NCBI RefSeq assembly: GCF_900142755.1
Contig: NZ_FRCA01000004.1
Coordinates: 291,592 to 355,591, forward strand
Length of the DNA: 64,000 nucleotides
Origin: Halomonas cupida
Lineage (GTDB): Bacteria; Pseudomonadota; Gammaproteobacteria; Pseudomonadales; Halomonadaceae
Reading direction: 5' to 3'
The notes under the pieces: model-generated
The model's database searches: none
Seen by the model: only the letters and a program-made list of their open reading frames with translations
What the model was told of the DNA's origin: nothing
Made by a program: the position numbers and the translations under genes
In this document: positions 21,099 through 31,475 of the stretch, in pieces
Numbering within the stretch: the stretch's first letter is position 1
How the letters are laid out: every line of letters begins with the position of its first letter

Positions 21099-22907
21099 TC
21101 AATTCACCTGATAGCGATGTAGACGATGGCGGCGCTCGAATTCCTGTACTCGCTGACGAGCAAATTCGACTGTCTGCGCCGTCATGACGCTGCGATTCTC
21201 GTCCTTCAACTCACCACCCAGATGACGCACGATCACCATCGCTGTCTCGACCATTGCCTCGAAGGCGGCAGAGGTATCATTGGCCCCCGGCAGCGGCATC
21301 AACAGGGTAACGCCCGGTGACGTGAAGTCATCCATCGCCTCGATCGGGAAGGAACCCGGCTTGAGGACATTGACCATCGAGAACTGCAGGGCGCTATCCG
21401 CGTCTTCGGTCTCGAAACGGTGGAAGATGCCCATCTCGCGGCTATAGCGCAGACCACAGGCCATCATCAACTCCAGCAGGCGCGAGCCGTGGAAACCGGC
21501 AGGATCACGTGACATCACGCTGATGACAATGATCTCGTCGGCATTGGCCAGGCTATCCCGCGCGTGCTCGGCGTTGACATCATGGCGCAGCGCCTTCTCC
21601 AGTACCGGATGAACGCGGACCTTGCTGTCCTCCATGGCCGCAGCAATCTGTGCTTCTTCTGCTTCGGACAGGGGCTCATCTGCCACAGATTCCTCTGCCA
21701 CAAACTCATCCGACACTGAAGGCTCGGCGTCATAACGTGGCCCGGCTCGACGCGGGGCGAACAACGGATCGTCATCTTCCGCGTAGGCCGTAGTCCCCAG
21801 GGACTGGGACTGTGCCTGAAGCTGAGCCTGTTGCTGACGCTCCAGTTCCAGTCGTGCCTGCTCGGCTTCGGCTGCCGCCCGAGCGGCCTGCTGCTCCGCC
21901 GCCTTCTGCTCAGCGAGACGCGCCGCTTCCGCAGCCTTTTCTGCCTTGAGCCGCTCGCGACGTTCACGCTCGACACGCTTGTGTTCGCGACGATCGGCCA
22001 GAGACTTCTGCAGGGAAGCGCCAAAACGCTGCATTGAGGAGCCGACCTGGCGAGAGCGAGTCTTCAGTGAATCGCCCATTCCCTCGAAATCGACGAGACG
22101 ATAGTGTTCCTCGTCGTACTCATCATGATCCTCGGGATCAGCACTCAACGGCTCTGCCGACAACGTTGTTTCACGCTCATCGTCATCAGTGGCACTGAGT
22201 ACCGGCTCCCGACGCTGGGGAGTGTCCGCTCCAGCCGCTGTCTGGTCTTCCGAAAACGGCTGTTCCTTGACCCCATCAGATTCGACCCTGTCAGACACTG
22301 ACGCGGTGGACGGTGTCGCCGAGCGGTCTGCCGTGGTGTCTGTACGCACCGAGTCTGCACGCACCGAGCTATCGGGCCGAGATTGCTCGGGCAGGTCGAC
22401 TTTCGCCTCCTGCTGAGCAGATGCTTCGGCTCTGTCGTCATTACTGTCTGGCAGACCGGCATTCGCCAGGTTGTCTGACTCAGCCTGACCCACCGCAGCG
22501 CCTGCCGCCTCGGATGTCGATACAGCAGAAGCCGCCGCACTGGATGCAGCGGTCTTCGTATCCACGCCGTCCTGCCCGTTCCGCTGCTGTGACGCACGGA
22601 ACTCGTGCAGCACCCGGGATGGCCCTGGGTGCTCCTGGCGTTCGAGCTTCGGCTTGGGCTGCACACTGGAGAAGTCGGCGGGTCTGACGACGCGCGCCCC
22701 TCCATTGGGCAACTCCCAATCCACCTCGACTGCTCGAGCCTCGGCCTCCGGATCAGGTCCATCCGCGCTCGCAGTCTGCAAGCCTTCTCCCGCTACCTCA
22801 TCCAGGCGGGGAGTGCGTCGTTGGCGCTGCAGGCGACGTACCCCATCGATAACGATGAGTGTCACCAGTGCCAGCCCCAGTATGATCAGCCACTCTCTAA
22901 GTTCCAT
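21099..22907 (-). CDS. zipA: Cell division protein ZipA
   Basis: ZipA anchors FtsZ to the inner membrane at the division site. The 602-residue protein starts with a single transmembrane segment (about 5-23, WLIILGLALVTLIVID) and a basic stop-transfer. A very long charged linker rich in A, E, D, Q and R spans about 30-460 and includes a probable coiled coil near 290-360 (KRVERERRERLKAEKAAEAARL). The C-terminal FtsZ-binding ZipA domain covers about 465-600 (VMSRDPAGFHGSRLLELMM... SFPIEAM). E. coli ZipA is only 328 residues; the extra length is entirely in the linker. It lies between smc and ligA. Confidence 0.95.
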   Translation of the reverse strand: MELREWLIILGLALVTLIVIDGVRRLQRQRRTPRLDEVAGEGLQTASADGPDPEAEARAVEVDWELPNGGARVVRPADFSSVQPKPKLERQEHPGPSRVLHEFRASQQRNGQDGVDTKTAASSAAASAVSTSEAAGAAVGQAESDNLANAGLPDSNDDRAEASAQQEAKVDLPEQSRPDSSVRADSVRTDTTADRSATPSTASVSDRVESDGVKEQPFSEDQTAAGADTPQRREPVLSATDDDERETTLSAEPLSADPEDHDEYDEEHYRLVDFEGMGDSLKTRSRQVGSSMQRFGASLQKSLADRREHKRVERERRERLKAEKAAEAARLAEQKAAEQQAARAAAEAEQARLELERQQQAQLQAQSQSLGTTAYAEDDDPLFAPRRAGPRYDAEPSVSDEFVAEESVADEPLSEAEEAQIAAAMEDSKVRVHPVLEKALRHDVNAEHARDSLANADEIIVISVMSRDPAGFHGSRLLELMMACGLRYSREMGIFHRFETEDADSALQFSMVNVLKPGSFPIEAMDDFTSPGVTLLMPLPGANDTSAAFEAMVETAMVIVRHLGGELKDENRSVMTAQTVEFARQRVQEFERRHRLHRYQVN

Positions 22908-22975
22908 GGGTCGTCATGCCTTTGCTAAGGCGCCATGCCTGTAGGTTGTTCGTCAACAGCATAGCGTGATCGCGA

Positions 22976-22995
22976 AAAAAAAGGCCACTTTTTTT
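22976..22995. terminator. A/T-rich hairpin between smc and zipA
   Basis: An 8-bp A-tract/T-tract stem around GCCA lies in an AT-rich gap between smc and zipA. It could act as a weak bidirectional terminator. The rest of the gap (22908-23133) is unusually T-rich for this genome and shows no gene. Confidence 0.35.
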
Positions 22996-23133
22996 GTTTG
23001 TCAAGCGCCGTTTTTTTCTTCGGTCTTCTCGACAATGCCTTCCCCATTCGCCCTTCCAAATCCCTCTGCTTACGTTGTCGTGCAGTATTATGGTGTTATT
23101 TGGTAAACCTTTTGCGCCAACCTTTCAAGTTTA

Positions 23134-26100
23134 TTATGCCTCAGCCAGGGCGGCGGCTTCATCTACGTCAACCGATACAAGCCGAGAACAACCCGGTTCC
23201 TGCATGGTTACCCCCATCAATCGCTCGGCAGCTTCCATCGCAATCTTGTTATGAGTGATGTAGATGAACTGAACACTCTCTGACATTTCCTTCACCAATC
23301 TGGCATAGCGACCAACATTGGCATCGTCCAGAGGTGCATCCACTTCATCCAGCATACAGAACGGAGCCGGATTGAGTTGAAAGATAGCAAATACCATAGA
23401 CAACGCAGTCAGTGCTTTTTCTCCGCCAGACAGCAAATGAATAGTACTGTTCTTCTTGCCAGGGGGTCTTGCCATGATGGCGACCCCGGTTTCCAATAAA
23501 TCCTCGCCCGTCAACGTCAACCATGCGGTTCCACCACCGAAGACCCGAGGAAAAAGCGATTGCAGACCCGCATTGACTCTCTCGAAGGTGTCACGAAAGC
23601 GGGTCCGCGTCTCCTGATCAATACGCCGAATGGCCTTGTCCAGGGTCTCGAGTGCCTCGTTCAACTCAGCCTGCTGGGCCTCCAGATAGTTACGTCGTTC
23701 GGCCTGCTGCTCATACTCCTCAATGGCCGCCAGGTTGATCGCGCCCAGACGGCGAATCTTCTCGCCCAACTCCTCCAGACGAGTCTGCCAGGCGGACTCC
23801 GTGGCATTGGGATCGAGCCCTTCCATCAGGTTTTCGGCTTCGTGGCCCAGTTCCTTGAGCTGTTCATCCTGGCTCTCGGCCTTGAGCGCCAGCGCCTGCA
23901 CCTGCATGCGGGCCTCCTGCAGACGTTCACGAACACCGTCGAGGTTGCGCTCATGCTGCTGGCGTGCCTGCTCGTCATCGCGAAGACGCTCGACCAGCGC
24001 CGAAGCCCTGGCGCGCGCCTCATTCAGCTCGCGCTCCTCCCGCTCACGACGATAGAGCAGTTCGTCGAGTCGCTCGCGCCGCTCTTCATCCGGCTCATGC
24101 AGCCCCTCACGGGACTCCTCGAGTTCGGCAATCCGCTCCTCGAGACGTGAACGGGTGTCACCGGCACGGCCCTGCTGCTCCGCCAGGCCGGCACGCTCGG
24201 TGGTCAGGCGCTGATGCTCCAGGGTCAGCTGCTGGGCCCGCTCACTCAAGGGGCGCTGACGCGTGCGCAACGCAGTCAGTTGTTCACGTGCCTCACTGCG
24301 ACGGCGTTCGAGCCGCTCGCGCATCTCAGCACCCTCCTCCAGGCGCATCATGGCACTCTGCCACTGCTCGCGAATCTCTTCGATGGCCAGCCGGGTTTCC
24401 TCATCCGCCTCAGCCAGACTTTCGAGCTCTTCATGAATCTCGGCGCCTCGGCTGGACAGATGTTCAAGCCGACTGGCCAGACCGCTGTCCTGCACTGCCA
24501 TCTGTTGTCGAGTCTGGTCCAGTTCGCGTTCATCGAGACGCAACTGCTCCAGCGCCTGCTCGGCATCAGCGACCTGTTGCTGAGCCATTTCATGTTCGGC
24601 GTCCAGCCTGACCAGTTCGGCTTCTACCTCATCAAGGGCGGCGCTGGCCTCTTCCAGACGACGGCGGCTGACCAGCAGCGCGTCCGGGCCATCACCCTCG
24701 CCACGCAAGCGCACCCATCCCCGCCCCAGCCACAACCCATCGGTGGTAATCCAGCTCTGGCCCTCTGCCAACTGGTCGCGAGCCGCCCAGGCGGCTTCAC
24801 GTGATTCAGCGCAACGAATCCCGGCCAACCATTGGCTACCAGCGCCGGCACCACGCACTCGAGCGGCAAGACTGCCAGCGGGGGCCGCGACTTCGGCACT
24901 GTCGAGGATCGCAATCTCGCCACCACTGTGGGCCACTGTCATGGCATTGCCAGTGCTTTCGAATGCCGACAGCCGAGCCTTGAGCCAGGGGGCCAGCACC
25001 CAGGAAACGGCATCTTCCCAACCGGCATCGACGTCAAGCTGTTCACCAAGCCGCGGGGCCTGGCTCACTCCCAGCACTTCGAGCTGCTGGTCGAGCCCCT
25101 CATCATGGTCGGCCAGAGCCGCGGCAATCAGTGCCTCAAGGGAAGCGATTTCGCCCTGCAAGGTGCTGCGTCTGGAGCGCTGCTCATCACGCTCAGAGTC
25201 CTGTTCCGCCAGAGCTCGGCGTCCACTGTCGCGACGCGAGGCCAGTGTCTCGCGCTGTTCCTCGAGCATGGCGCGACGCTCATCGCTCTCGGCCAGGCGC
25301 TCCTTGACCTCGTCACGCTGGGCACTGAGGGCAGCAATGTCCGGCAGCTCCTCGAGCTGCTGACGACGCTTGTTGCGGTCGCTGCTGATACGCTCGAGTC
25401 GACTCTCCAGCTCACGCAGGCGATCCTGGCTGCGCTCCGCCGCATGGCTATCATTTCGCCAGCGCTCGTTGAACGACTCCCACTCGGCATCAGCTTCCTC
25501 GACACCGGGTTCAGCCTCCTCCAACGCGGCTTCGAGCTCCGCCAGTTGCTCGGCCAGTTCTTCCTGCTCCGGTGCCAGCGTCTCGAGACGCTCCTCGACG
25601 CTCTGCAGGCGCTGTTCATCCGTCTCACCAAGGCGCGCCAACTCATCGAGCTCGCGCCTGGCGGCTTCCAGATCACGCGCCAGCTGTTGGTCCCTCGAGC
25701 GGGTATGCTCGAGCTCCTGCTCCAGGCGCGCGATGGCGGTGGTGGTCTCGTAGAAGCTTGATTGACGGGCGTCGAGGTCCTGGGCAATACCATCATGCTC
25801 GGCCCGGGCTTCCTCAAGCCGGGTCTCGCACTGCCGCATGCCGAGCACTTCTCGCTCCACCGCCGTCTCCAGCTCACGGACTCGGCTCTCCTGCTCGCTC
25901 TGACTGGCCCGCAACGCCCGCCCTCGCAACAGGGCAAGCTCGCCCTTCACGCGATGCTCTTCCTGCTTCAGGGTCTGATAGCGTTTGGCTGCCTCGGCCT
26001 GGCGCCGCAGGCGCTCTAGCTGCTTGTCCAGTTCCTCGCGAATGTCCTCGAGGCGATCGAGATTCTCCTGGGTGCGACGCATGCGATTCTCGGTTTCGCG

Positions 26101-26631
26101 TCGGCGCTCCTTGTACTTGGAGATTCCTGCGGCTTCCTCGAGAGTAGCGCGCAGTTCCTCGGGGCGCGCCTCGATCAACCGCGAGATCATGCCCTGCCCG
26201 ATGATGGAGTAGGAGCGTGGCCCGAGGCCGGTGCCGAGAAAAAGATCGGCAATATCACGACGACGACATTTCTGGCCGTTGAAGAAGTAACTCGATTGAG
26301 CGTCGCGGGTCACCTGGCGCTTGACCGATATCTCCGCGTACTGGGCATAGACGCCGCCCAGCGAGCCATCACGATTGTCGAAAACCAGCTCGATGGACGC
26401 CATGCCGACGGGCTTGCGACCAGTCGAACCATTGAAGATGACGTCGGTCATCGACTCACCGCGCAGCGTCTTGGCCGAGGACTCCCCCATCACCCAGCGC
26501 ACGGCATCGATGATGTTCGACTTGCCACAACCATTGGGTCCGACGATCGCCGTCATGTTGCCCTGAAAGGGCACCGTGACCGGATCAACAAAGGACTTGA
26601 AGCCCGCGAGGCGGATCGACGTCAGACGCAT
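23134..26631 (-). CDS. smc: Chromosome segregation ATPase SMC
   Basis: SMC forms the core of the condensin that organises and segregates the chromosome. The 1165-residue protein has the N-terminal ATPase half with Walker A GPNGCGKSN (31-39) in the family context MRLTSIRLAGFKSFVDP. Two long coiled-coil arms flank a hinge near 500-650. The C-terminal half has the signature LLSGGEKALTALSM and Walker B FCMLDEVDAPLD. It heads smc-zipA-ligA and starts four bases after the ccmI stop codon. Expected ScpA/ScpB partners are not in the window. Confidence 0.97.
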   Translation of the reverse strand: MRLTSIRLAGFKSFVDPVTVPFQGNMTAIVGPNGCGKSNIIDAVRWVMGESSAKTLRGESMTDVIFNGSTGRKPVGMASIELVFDNRDGSLGGVYAQYAEISVKRQVTRDAQSSYFFNGQKCRRRDIADLFLGTGLGPRSYSIIGQGMISRLIEARPEELRATLEEAAGISKYKERRRETENRMRRTQENLDRLEDIREELDKQLERLRRQAEAAKRYQTLKQEEHRVKGELALLRGRALRASQSEQESRVRELETAVEREVLGMRQCETRLEEARAEHDGIAQDLDARQSSFYETTTAIARLEQELEHTRSRDQQLARDLEAARRELDELARLGETDEQRLQSVEERLETLAPEQEELAEQLAELEAALEEAEPGVEEADAEWESFNERWRNDSHAAERSQDRLRELESRLERISSDRNKRRQQLEELPDIAALSAQRDEVKERLAESDERRAMLEEQRETLASRRDSGRRALAEQDSERDEQRSRRSTLQGEIASLEALIAAALADHDEGLDQQLEVLGVSQAPRLGEQLDVDAGWEDAVSWVLAPWLKARLSAFESTGNAMTVAHSGGEIAILDSAEVAAPAGSLAARVRGAGAGSQWLAGIRCAESREAAWAARDQLAEGQSWITTDGLWLGRGWVRLRGEGDGPDALLVSRRRLEEASAALDEVEAELVRLDAEHEMAQQQVADAEQALEQLRLDERELDQTRQQMAVQDSGLASRLEHLSSRGAEIHEELESLAEADEETRLAIEEIREQWQSAMMRLEEGAEMRERLERRRSEAREQLTALRTRQRPLSERAQQLTLEHQRLTTERAGLAEQQGRAGDTRSRLEERIAELEESREGLHEPDEERRERLDELLYRREREERELNEARARASALVERLRDDEQARQQHERNLDGVRERLQEARMQVQALALKAESQDEQLKELGHEAENLMEGLDPNATESAWQTRLEELGEKIRRLGAINLAAIEEYEQQAERRNYLEAQQAELNEALETLDKAIRRIDQETRTRFRDTFERVNAGLQSLFPRVFGGGTAWLTLTGEDLLETGVAIMARPPGKKNSTIHLLSGGEKALTALSMVFAIFQLNPAPFCMLDEVDAPLDDANVGRYARLVKEMSESVQFIYITHNKIAMEAAERLMGVTMQEPGCSRLVSVDVDEAAALAEA

Positions 26632-26634
26632 GGA

Positions 26635-27870
26635 TTATTCGACTACCTGATCGATGATTAGCGCGACAGGATCCTGATCTGACGCCGAAACTGCAACCCC
26701 CTTGCGCTCTCCCATCAAATCTCCGGGCTGGGCCTGAGCCTGACCGCTGGCCGAGACCCGTGCCACCAGGCGCACTTCAGCAGCATCCTTGAGGGTTGCA
26801 GCCGGTGACATGGCGTTGGCTTCACTCAGTACCACCGTGGCCGGAAGCTGGTTCGGTCGCAGCTGCTGAATGGCGAGGGGCGGCAATTGGCCGGCACTGT
26901 CACGAGCGACGACAAAGATGGACGCATCCTGGGGCAGACGATCCGCCAGCCCCTCGGCCAGAGACAAGCGTACAGTGACTCGGTTTCCGCTGACCGCCGC
27001 CGTACCATTGGCTGAGTCCAGGCGCTGCGTGGCCACTCGAATGCCTTCCTGCATGGCATTGGCAATCACTGGGGGAATATCCGCCGCCAGCGCACGCCGC
27101 CAGTAATCGATGGCCTGTTGATACTGCTGCTCTTCAAAGGCATCCACGCCCAGCAGGCCCATCAGGGTGGGTTCATTCGGGTCCATCGCCAGGGTTTCGT
27201 CGACCAGCGCCTGCACTTCTGGCGTCAGTTGGCGCTGATTGGCGAAGTAAGTGATCTGAGCTTTCTCGGCCAACCACCAGGCCTTGCGACCTTCCAGGAC
27301 AATCAGCCGATCCAGTGCCTGCTCGGCCTTGTCCAACTGACCACCGTCACGATAGAGCGGGTAAAGCGTGCGCCACACATTGGGGTTATCCGGTTGCTGC
27401 CGAGCCTGCTGCTCGAGGGTTGTCATCAGTTGCTGTGGCGTTCGCTGGGGATCCTCACGAACGCTCTTGATAGCTTGATGCAACGCCAGATCCCCTTCTG
27501 CGCCTTCATGGCTGTACCAGCCGAGACTGGCCGCCACCACCAGCACAATCACCAGCGGCACCACCACTCTCCCTGCTGTCGACGACTTCAGGGGCGAGCG
27601 ACGCAGATGAACGGTGTCATCCAGCAGTGCGCGCTGCAGCTCCTTCAGGTCCTCATCGAAACGTTCCTGGTCAATATCACCACGTTCCAGTGCCGCTTCC
27701 AGCGACGCCTCCCGGCGCCGATACACCGCCACGTTCTGCGCGGCCGCATCGTCGCCCTCCTCCAGGGCACGCTGGCGTTTCTCGACCAGAGCTGCGCGCC
27801 GCAGAGGAATCATCAACAGCCAGGCGGCCATCAGCAGCAACAGCGAAAAGGTCAGCCACATCCAGATCAT
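26635..27870 (-). CDS. ccmI: Cytochrome c maturation protein CcmI (CycH)
   Basis: CcmI binds apocytochrome c C-termini and delivers them to the heme ligation complex CcmF-CcmH. The 411-residue protein has an N-terminal membrane segment (MIWMWLTFSLLLLMAAWLLMI) and a second one near 105-122. A TPR-rich periplasmic region follows (about 135-290, with NPNVWRTLYPLYRDGGQLDKAEQAL). The C-terminal beta-domain carries hydrophobic strands. It overlaps ccmH by four bases and is last in the ccm operon. Confidence 0.93.
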   Translation of the reverse strand: MIWMWLTFSLLLLMAAWLLMIPLRRAALVEKRQRALEEGDDAAAQNVAVYRRREASLEAALERGDIDQERFDEDLKELQRALLDDTVHLRRSPLKSSTAGRVVVPLVIVLVVAASLGWYSHEGAEGDLALHQAIKSVREDPQRTPQQLMTTLEQQARQQPDNPNVWRTLYPLYRDGGQLDKAEQALDRLIVLEGRKAWWLAEKAQITYFANQRQLTPEVQALVDETLAMDPNEPTLMGLLGVDAFEEQQYQQAIDYWRRALAADIPPVIANAMQEGIRVATQRLDSANGTAAVSGNRVTVRLSLAEGLADRLPQDASIFVVARDSAGQLPPLAIQQLRPNQLPATVVLSEANAMSPAATLKDAAEVRLVARVSASGQAQAQPGDLMGERKGVAVSASDQDPVALIIDQVVE

Positions 27871-28400
27871 TCGTCTCCCTCACGCTTGATCAATGCTGCC
27901 AGACGCTGCTGCTCTTCCTGCGTGAGTGCTCCCATGCGGGCCTTGCGCCTTGATCGAACCAGAACAATCAGTACCACCACGCCCACCATGACCAGCGCCG
28001 CCGGCAACCCCCACAGCAACAGGGTCCTGCCTTCCAGCCTCGGGTTATAGAGCACATAGTCGCCGAAGCGATTGACCATGTAATCGATGATTTCCTTGTC
28101 GGAGCGGCCATCCTGCAACTGCAGGTAGATTCGCTCACGCATGTCGGCGGCGATCGGCGAGTTGGAATCCCCGATCGCCTGGTTCTCACACTTGGGGCAG
28201 CGCAATGTCCCCACCAGATCGCGATAGCGCTGTTCGGTGACAGGATTGCCGAAGGAGCGCACCTCGACAGTCTCGGCAATGGCCGAAACACTATGCAGCA
28301 GGACCGTCATGGTCAGCAGGGCCATCGTGGCCAGCCATGCCTTTCCTGGCACCGCCTTCTTGAACATTGCCATCCTCATGGCGTTGCGCATTACTGCCAT
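27867..28400 (-). CDS. ccmH: Cytochrome c maturation protein CcmH (thiol-reducing)
   Basis: CcmH keeps apocytochrome CXXCH cysteines reduced for heme attachment. The 177-residue protein has a signal/anchor segment (about 22-42), the redox motif C68-P-K-C71 in LRCPKCENQAI, and a C-terminal transmembrane segment (about 126-145, LLLWGLPAALVMVGVVVLIV). It is the short CcmH form; the TPR part is the separate gene ccmI. The first ATG overlaps the ccmG end by ten bases; later in-frame ATGs are possible starts. Confidence 0.94.
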   Translation of the reverse strand: MAVMRNAMRMAMFKKAVPGKAWLATMALLTMTVLLHSVSAIAETVEVRSFGNPVTEQRYRDLVGTLRCPKCENQAIGDSNSPIAADMRERIYLQLQDGRSDKEIIDYMVNRFGDYVLYNPRLEGRTLLLWGLPAALVMVGVVVLIVLVRSRRKARMGALTQEEQQRLAALIKREGDE

Positions 28401-28939
28401 TTTTCCACCTCCGGCAGAATGATCTGGTCGACGTCCTCGGCGGTGATATAGCCGGTATGGTGATAACGAATCACGCCCTCGGCATCGACGAGGAAGGTCT
28501 CAGGGGCGCCGTAGACGCCGAGGTCAAATCCCAGGCTCCCGTCGGGGTCGAAGATATTGACCTCGAAGGGATTGCCGAACTGTTGCAGGAAAGCCGTGCC
28601 CCTGGCCCGTTGAGCGACGTCATCCGCTCCCTGCTCCTTGTAGTCGACACCGACCAGGCGCACGCCGCGCTCAGCCAAATCGAGTAACTGCGGCATTTCC
28701 TGACGACAGGTGGGACACCAGGAGCCCCATACATTGACCAGGGTGACCTGCCCCTCGAGCAGGCTGGCATCGACCTTGCGCTGCGGGTCCTGCAACGTGC
28801 TCAGCGAGAAGGCCGGAAACTCGCGAGCCATCAAGGCCGACTCGCGCTCGGAGGGATTGATCGACAGGCCACGATACAGAAAGACGGCCAGCACCAGAAA
28901 CGCCACCAGCGGCAACAACAGCAACAGACGACGCTTCAT
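28391..28939 (-). CDS. ccmG: Thiol:disulfide interchange protein CcmG (DsbE)
   Basis: CcmG is a membrane-anchored periplasmic thioredoxin that reduces CcmH or apocytochrome c. The 182-residue protein has an N-terminal hydrophobic anchor (about 4-23). The active site is W-C75-P-T-C78 in VNVWGSWCPTCRQEM, and the cis-proline loop is YGAPETFLVD. It lies between ccmF and ccmH with overlaps on both sides. Confidence 0.95.
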   Translation of the reverse strand: MKRRLLLLLPLVAFLVLAVFLYRGLSINPSERESALMAREFPAFSLSTLQDPQRKVDASLLEGQVTLVNVWGSWCPTCRQEMPQLLDLAERGVRLVGVDYKEQGADDVAQRARGTAFLQQFGNPFEVNIFDPDGSLGFDLGVYGAPETFLVDAEGVIRYHHTGYITAEDVDQIILPEVEKWQ

Positions 28940-30978
28940 GCCCTGACCTCCCGGGCAGATGACTCAACAGAGGGACTCGGCAGTGGCGGCTCCTTTACCG
29001 CCAGACGACGGCGGTAACGCCGGTCGGCCACGGCCACCAGGCCACCAATGGCCATCATCAGAGCTCCCAGCCACAGCCAGCGCACAAAGGGTTTGATCTG
29101 AAAACGCATGGCCCAGGTGTCGCCATCAAGTTCTTCGCCCATGGCGATATAGAGGTCATGGAACAGGCCCGGCTTGAGCGCCACCTGAGTCATTGGCATG
29201 CCCCGTGCAATGTAAAGACGCTTTTCCGGTGTCATCACGAAACGACTGGTGTTGTCGCCACGACGCACTTCGATGGTCGCGGCATCCGAGAGGTAGTTGG
29301 GGCCACGGCGCTCATCCAGAGCCGTCATGGTAAAGGTCATTCCTGCCAGCTCAAGGCTGTCGCCAACCCCCATGCGCACATTACGCTCGACCGCGTAGTT
29401 GGACACCATGGTGACCCCGACGATGGTCACCGCCAGCCCAAGATGCCCCAGCACCATGCCCCAGTACGCAGGTGTCAGGCGCTTGATGGCGTTGAGCCGC
29501 CCGGTGTCGAGAGAGCGGGTGTTGCTGGAAGTGCTGCTACGTGAGGTCTTCTGCCACAGATCGCGTATCAGCGACAGCACCAGCCACAGCGCACAGACCA
29601 GGCCGATACTGACCTTCGGGCTCCACTCACCGTGATAGAGCAACGGAATGACGGCGCCGATCAGCAATGCCGCCACACCCGACAACCCTAGACGCCGGGC
29701 CAGTTCGCTGCCCTTCATGTGCTTCCAGCGAGCACTGGGACCCAAGCCCATGAACACACACAGGATCACCGTCAGCGGGACGAACAGGGCATTGAAGTAA
29801 GGCGGGCCGACGCTGATCTTGCCGAGGTTGAGCGCATCCAGCAGCAGCGGATAGACCGTACCCAACAGCACTGTCACCGTCATCACCACCAGCAGGATGT
29901 TGTTGACCAGCAACAAGGCATCCCGTGACAACCAGGTGAAGGCGCCAGGCTGGCTGACACGCGGTGCACGCAGAGCAAACAGCAGCAGAGACAAGCCGAC
30001 GGTAATCCCCAGCAACACCAGAATGAACAACCCCCGAGAGGGGTCATTGGCAAAGGCGTGCACCGAAGTCAGCACTCCAGAGCGCACCAGGAAGGTTCCC
30101 ATCAGTGACAACGAAAAGGTCACGATCGCCAGCAACACCGTCCAGCTCTTGAAGGTCCCGCGCTTCTCGGTCACCGCCAGCGAATGTATCAGCGCCGTAC
30201 CCGCCAGCCAGGGGAGCAGAGAGGCATTCTCCACCGGATCCCAGAACCACCAGCCGCCCCAGCCCAACTCGTAGTATGCCCACCAGCTGCCCAATGCAAT
30301 CCCTACCGTGAGAAAGGCCCAGGCAATATTGGTCCAGGGGCGCGCCCAACGGGTCCAGGCAGCATCAAGACGCCCACCCAGCAAGGCGGCAATGGCAAAA
30401 GCGAAGACCACACTGAAACCGACATAGCCCATGTACAGCATCGGCGGGTGGATGATCAGCCCGACATCCTGCAACAGCGGATTGAGGTCGGCGCCGTCCG
30501 GCGGCACATTGGGCAGCATGCGAGCAAAGGGGTTGGAGGTGAACAGCACAAAGGCCAGAAACCCGGTGCTGACCAGCCCCATGATCCCCAGCACTCGCGC
30601 GACCATGTCCGGTGGCAGAGCACGGGAGAAACAACCGACAGCAAAGGTCCAACCGCCGAGGATCAGACTCCACAGCAACACCGAGCCTTCATGGTTGCCC
30701 CACACGGCACTGAACTTGTAATACCAGGGCAGCATGGAGTTGGAGTTGTCCGCCACCGTGATGACGCTGAAGTCATCGAGCAGAAAACTGGCGGTAAGAC
30801 AGCCATAGGCCACCAACACAAAGGCCATCTGCCCCGCAGCCATGGGACGCGCATAGGCCATCCACAACGGCCGACGTGTCGCCGCCCCCGCAAGAGGCAG
30901 TACCGCCTGCAACACCGCCATCAGCAGAGCAATGATCAGGGCGAAGTGGCCGATTTCCGGAATCGTCTCGATAACCAT
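28936..30978 (-). CDS. ccmF: Heme lyase subunit CcmF
   Basis: CcmF is the large membrane component of the heme ligation complex that joins heme from holo-CcmE to apocytochromes. The 680-residue protein has about 15 hydrophobic segments. The tryptophan-rich WWD heme-handling motif is clear at about 225-250 (ELGWGGWWFWDPVENASLL). Conserved periplasmic histidines, including NLLPWL-adjacent ones, accompany it. It overlaps ccmG by four bases and follows ccmE by 23. Confidence 0.97.
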   Translation of the reverse strand: MVIETIPEIGHFALIIALLMAVLQAVLPLAGAATRRPLWMAYARPMAAGQMAFVLVAYGCLTASFLLDDFSVITVADNSNSMLPWYYKFSAVWGNHEGSVLLWSLILGGWTFAVGCFSRALPPDMVARVLGIMGLVSTGFLAFVLFTSNPFARMLPNVPPDGADLNPLLQDVGLIIHPPMLYMGYVGFSVVFAFAIAALLGGRLDAAWTRWARPWTNIAWAFLTVGIALGSWWAYYELGWGGWWFWDPVENASLLPWLAGTALIHSLAVTEKRGTFKSWTVLLAIVTFSLSLMGTFLVRSGVLTSVHAFANDPSRGLFILVLLGITVGLSLLLFALRAPRVSQPGAFTWLSRDALLLVNNILLVVMTVTVLLGTVYPLLLDALNLGKISVGPPYFNALFVPLTVILCVFMGLGPSARWKHMKGSELARRLGLSGVAALLIGAVIPLLYHGEWSPKVSIGLVCALWLVLSLIRDLWQKTSRSSTSSNTRSLDTGRLNAIKRLTPAYWGMVLGHLGLAVTIVGVTMVSNYAVERNVRMGVGDSLELAGMTFTMTALDERRGPNYLSDAATIEVRRGDNTSRFVMTPEKRLYIARGMPMTQVALKPGLFHDLYIAMGEELDGDTWAMRFQIKPFVRWLWLGALMMAIGGLVAVADRRYRRRLAVKEPPLPSPSVESSAREVRA

Positions 30979-31001
30979 ACTGGAGTCCTTGCCCGAGGCG
31001 T

Positions 31002-31475
31002 TCAGCGCGTTTCCGCGGCCTCGGGCGCCTGTCGATAATCCGCGGGAGAATAGCCGGCCTTCTCGAGGGCCTCGGCGACTTCCGGCGGCATGTAATTCTC
31101 GTCGTGCTTGGCCAGCACCTCGTCCGCTGCGATCCAGCCACCTTCAGTCAGCTTGCCGACCACGACGACCCCCTGCCCATCGCGGAACAGATCCGGCAGG
31201 ATGCCATCGTAATGAACCTCAACCTCGTCGACGAAGTCGGTCACCACGAACCGAACCTCAAGGCTGTCGCCATCACGCTCGACGCTACCGTCCTTGACCA
31301 TGCCACCAGCCCGCAACTGGTGATCCAACGGTGCCTCACCGGCAGCGATCTGCACCGGGCTGAAGAACAGATTGATATTGCTGCGCAACGCATAAAGCGT
31401 CAGACCCACAGCGATGGCACACAGCGCCACCAGACCGATGATCAGCAACATACGATTGCGACGTCTGACTCTCAT
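31002..31475 (-). CDS. ccmE: Heme chaperone CcmE
   Basis: CcmE covalently holds heme in the periplasm before passing it to CcmF. The 157-residue protein has an N-terminal membrane anchor (about 9-30) and an OB-fold periplasmic domain. The heme-binding histidine is H124 in [10 protein letters not shown], with the conserved tyrosine Y128 four residues later. It overlaps ccmD by four bases. Confidence 0.97.
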   Translation of the reverse strand: MRVRRRNRMLLIIGLVALCAIAVGLTLYALRSNINLFFSPVQIAAGEAPLDHQLRAGGMVKDGSVERDGDSLEVRFVVTDFVDEVEVHYDGILPDLFRDGQGVVVVGKLTEGGWIAADEVLAKHDENYMPPEVAEALEKAGYSPADYRQAPEAAETR

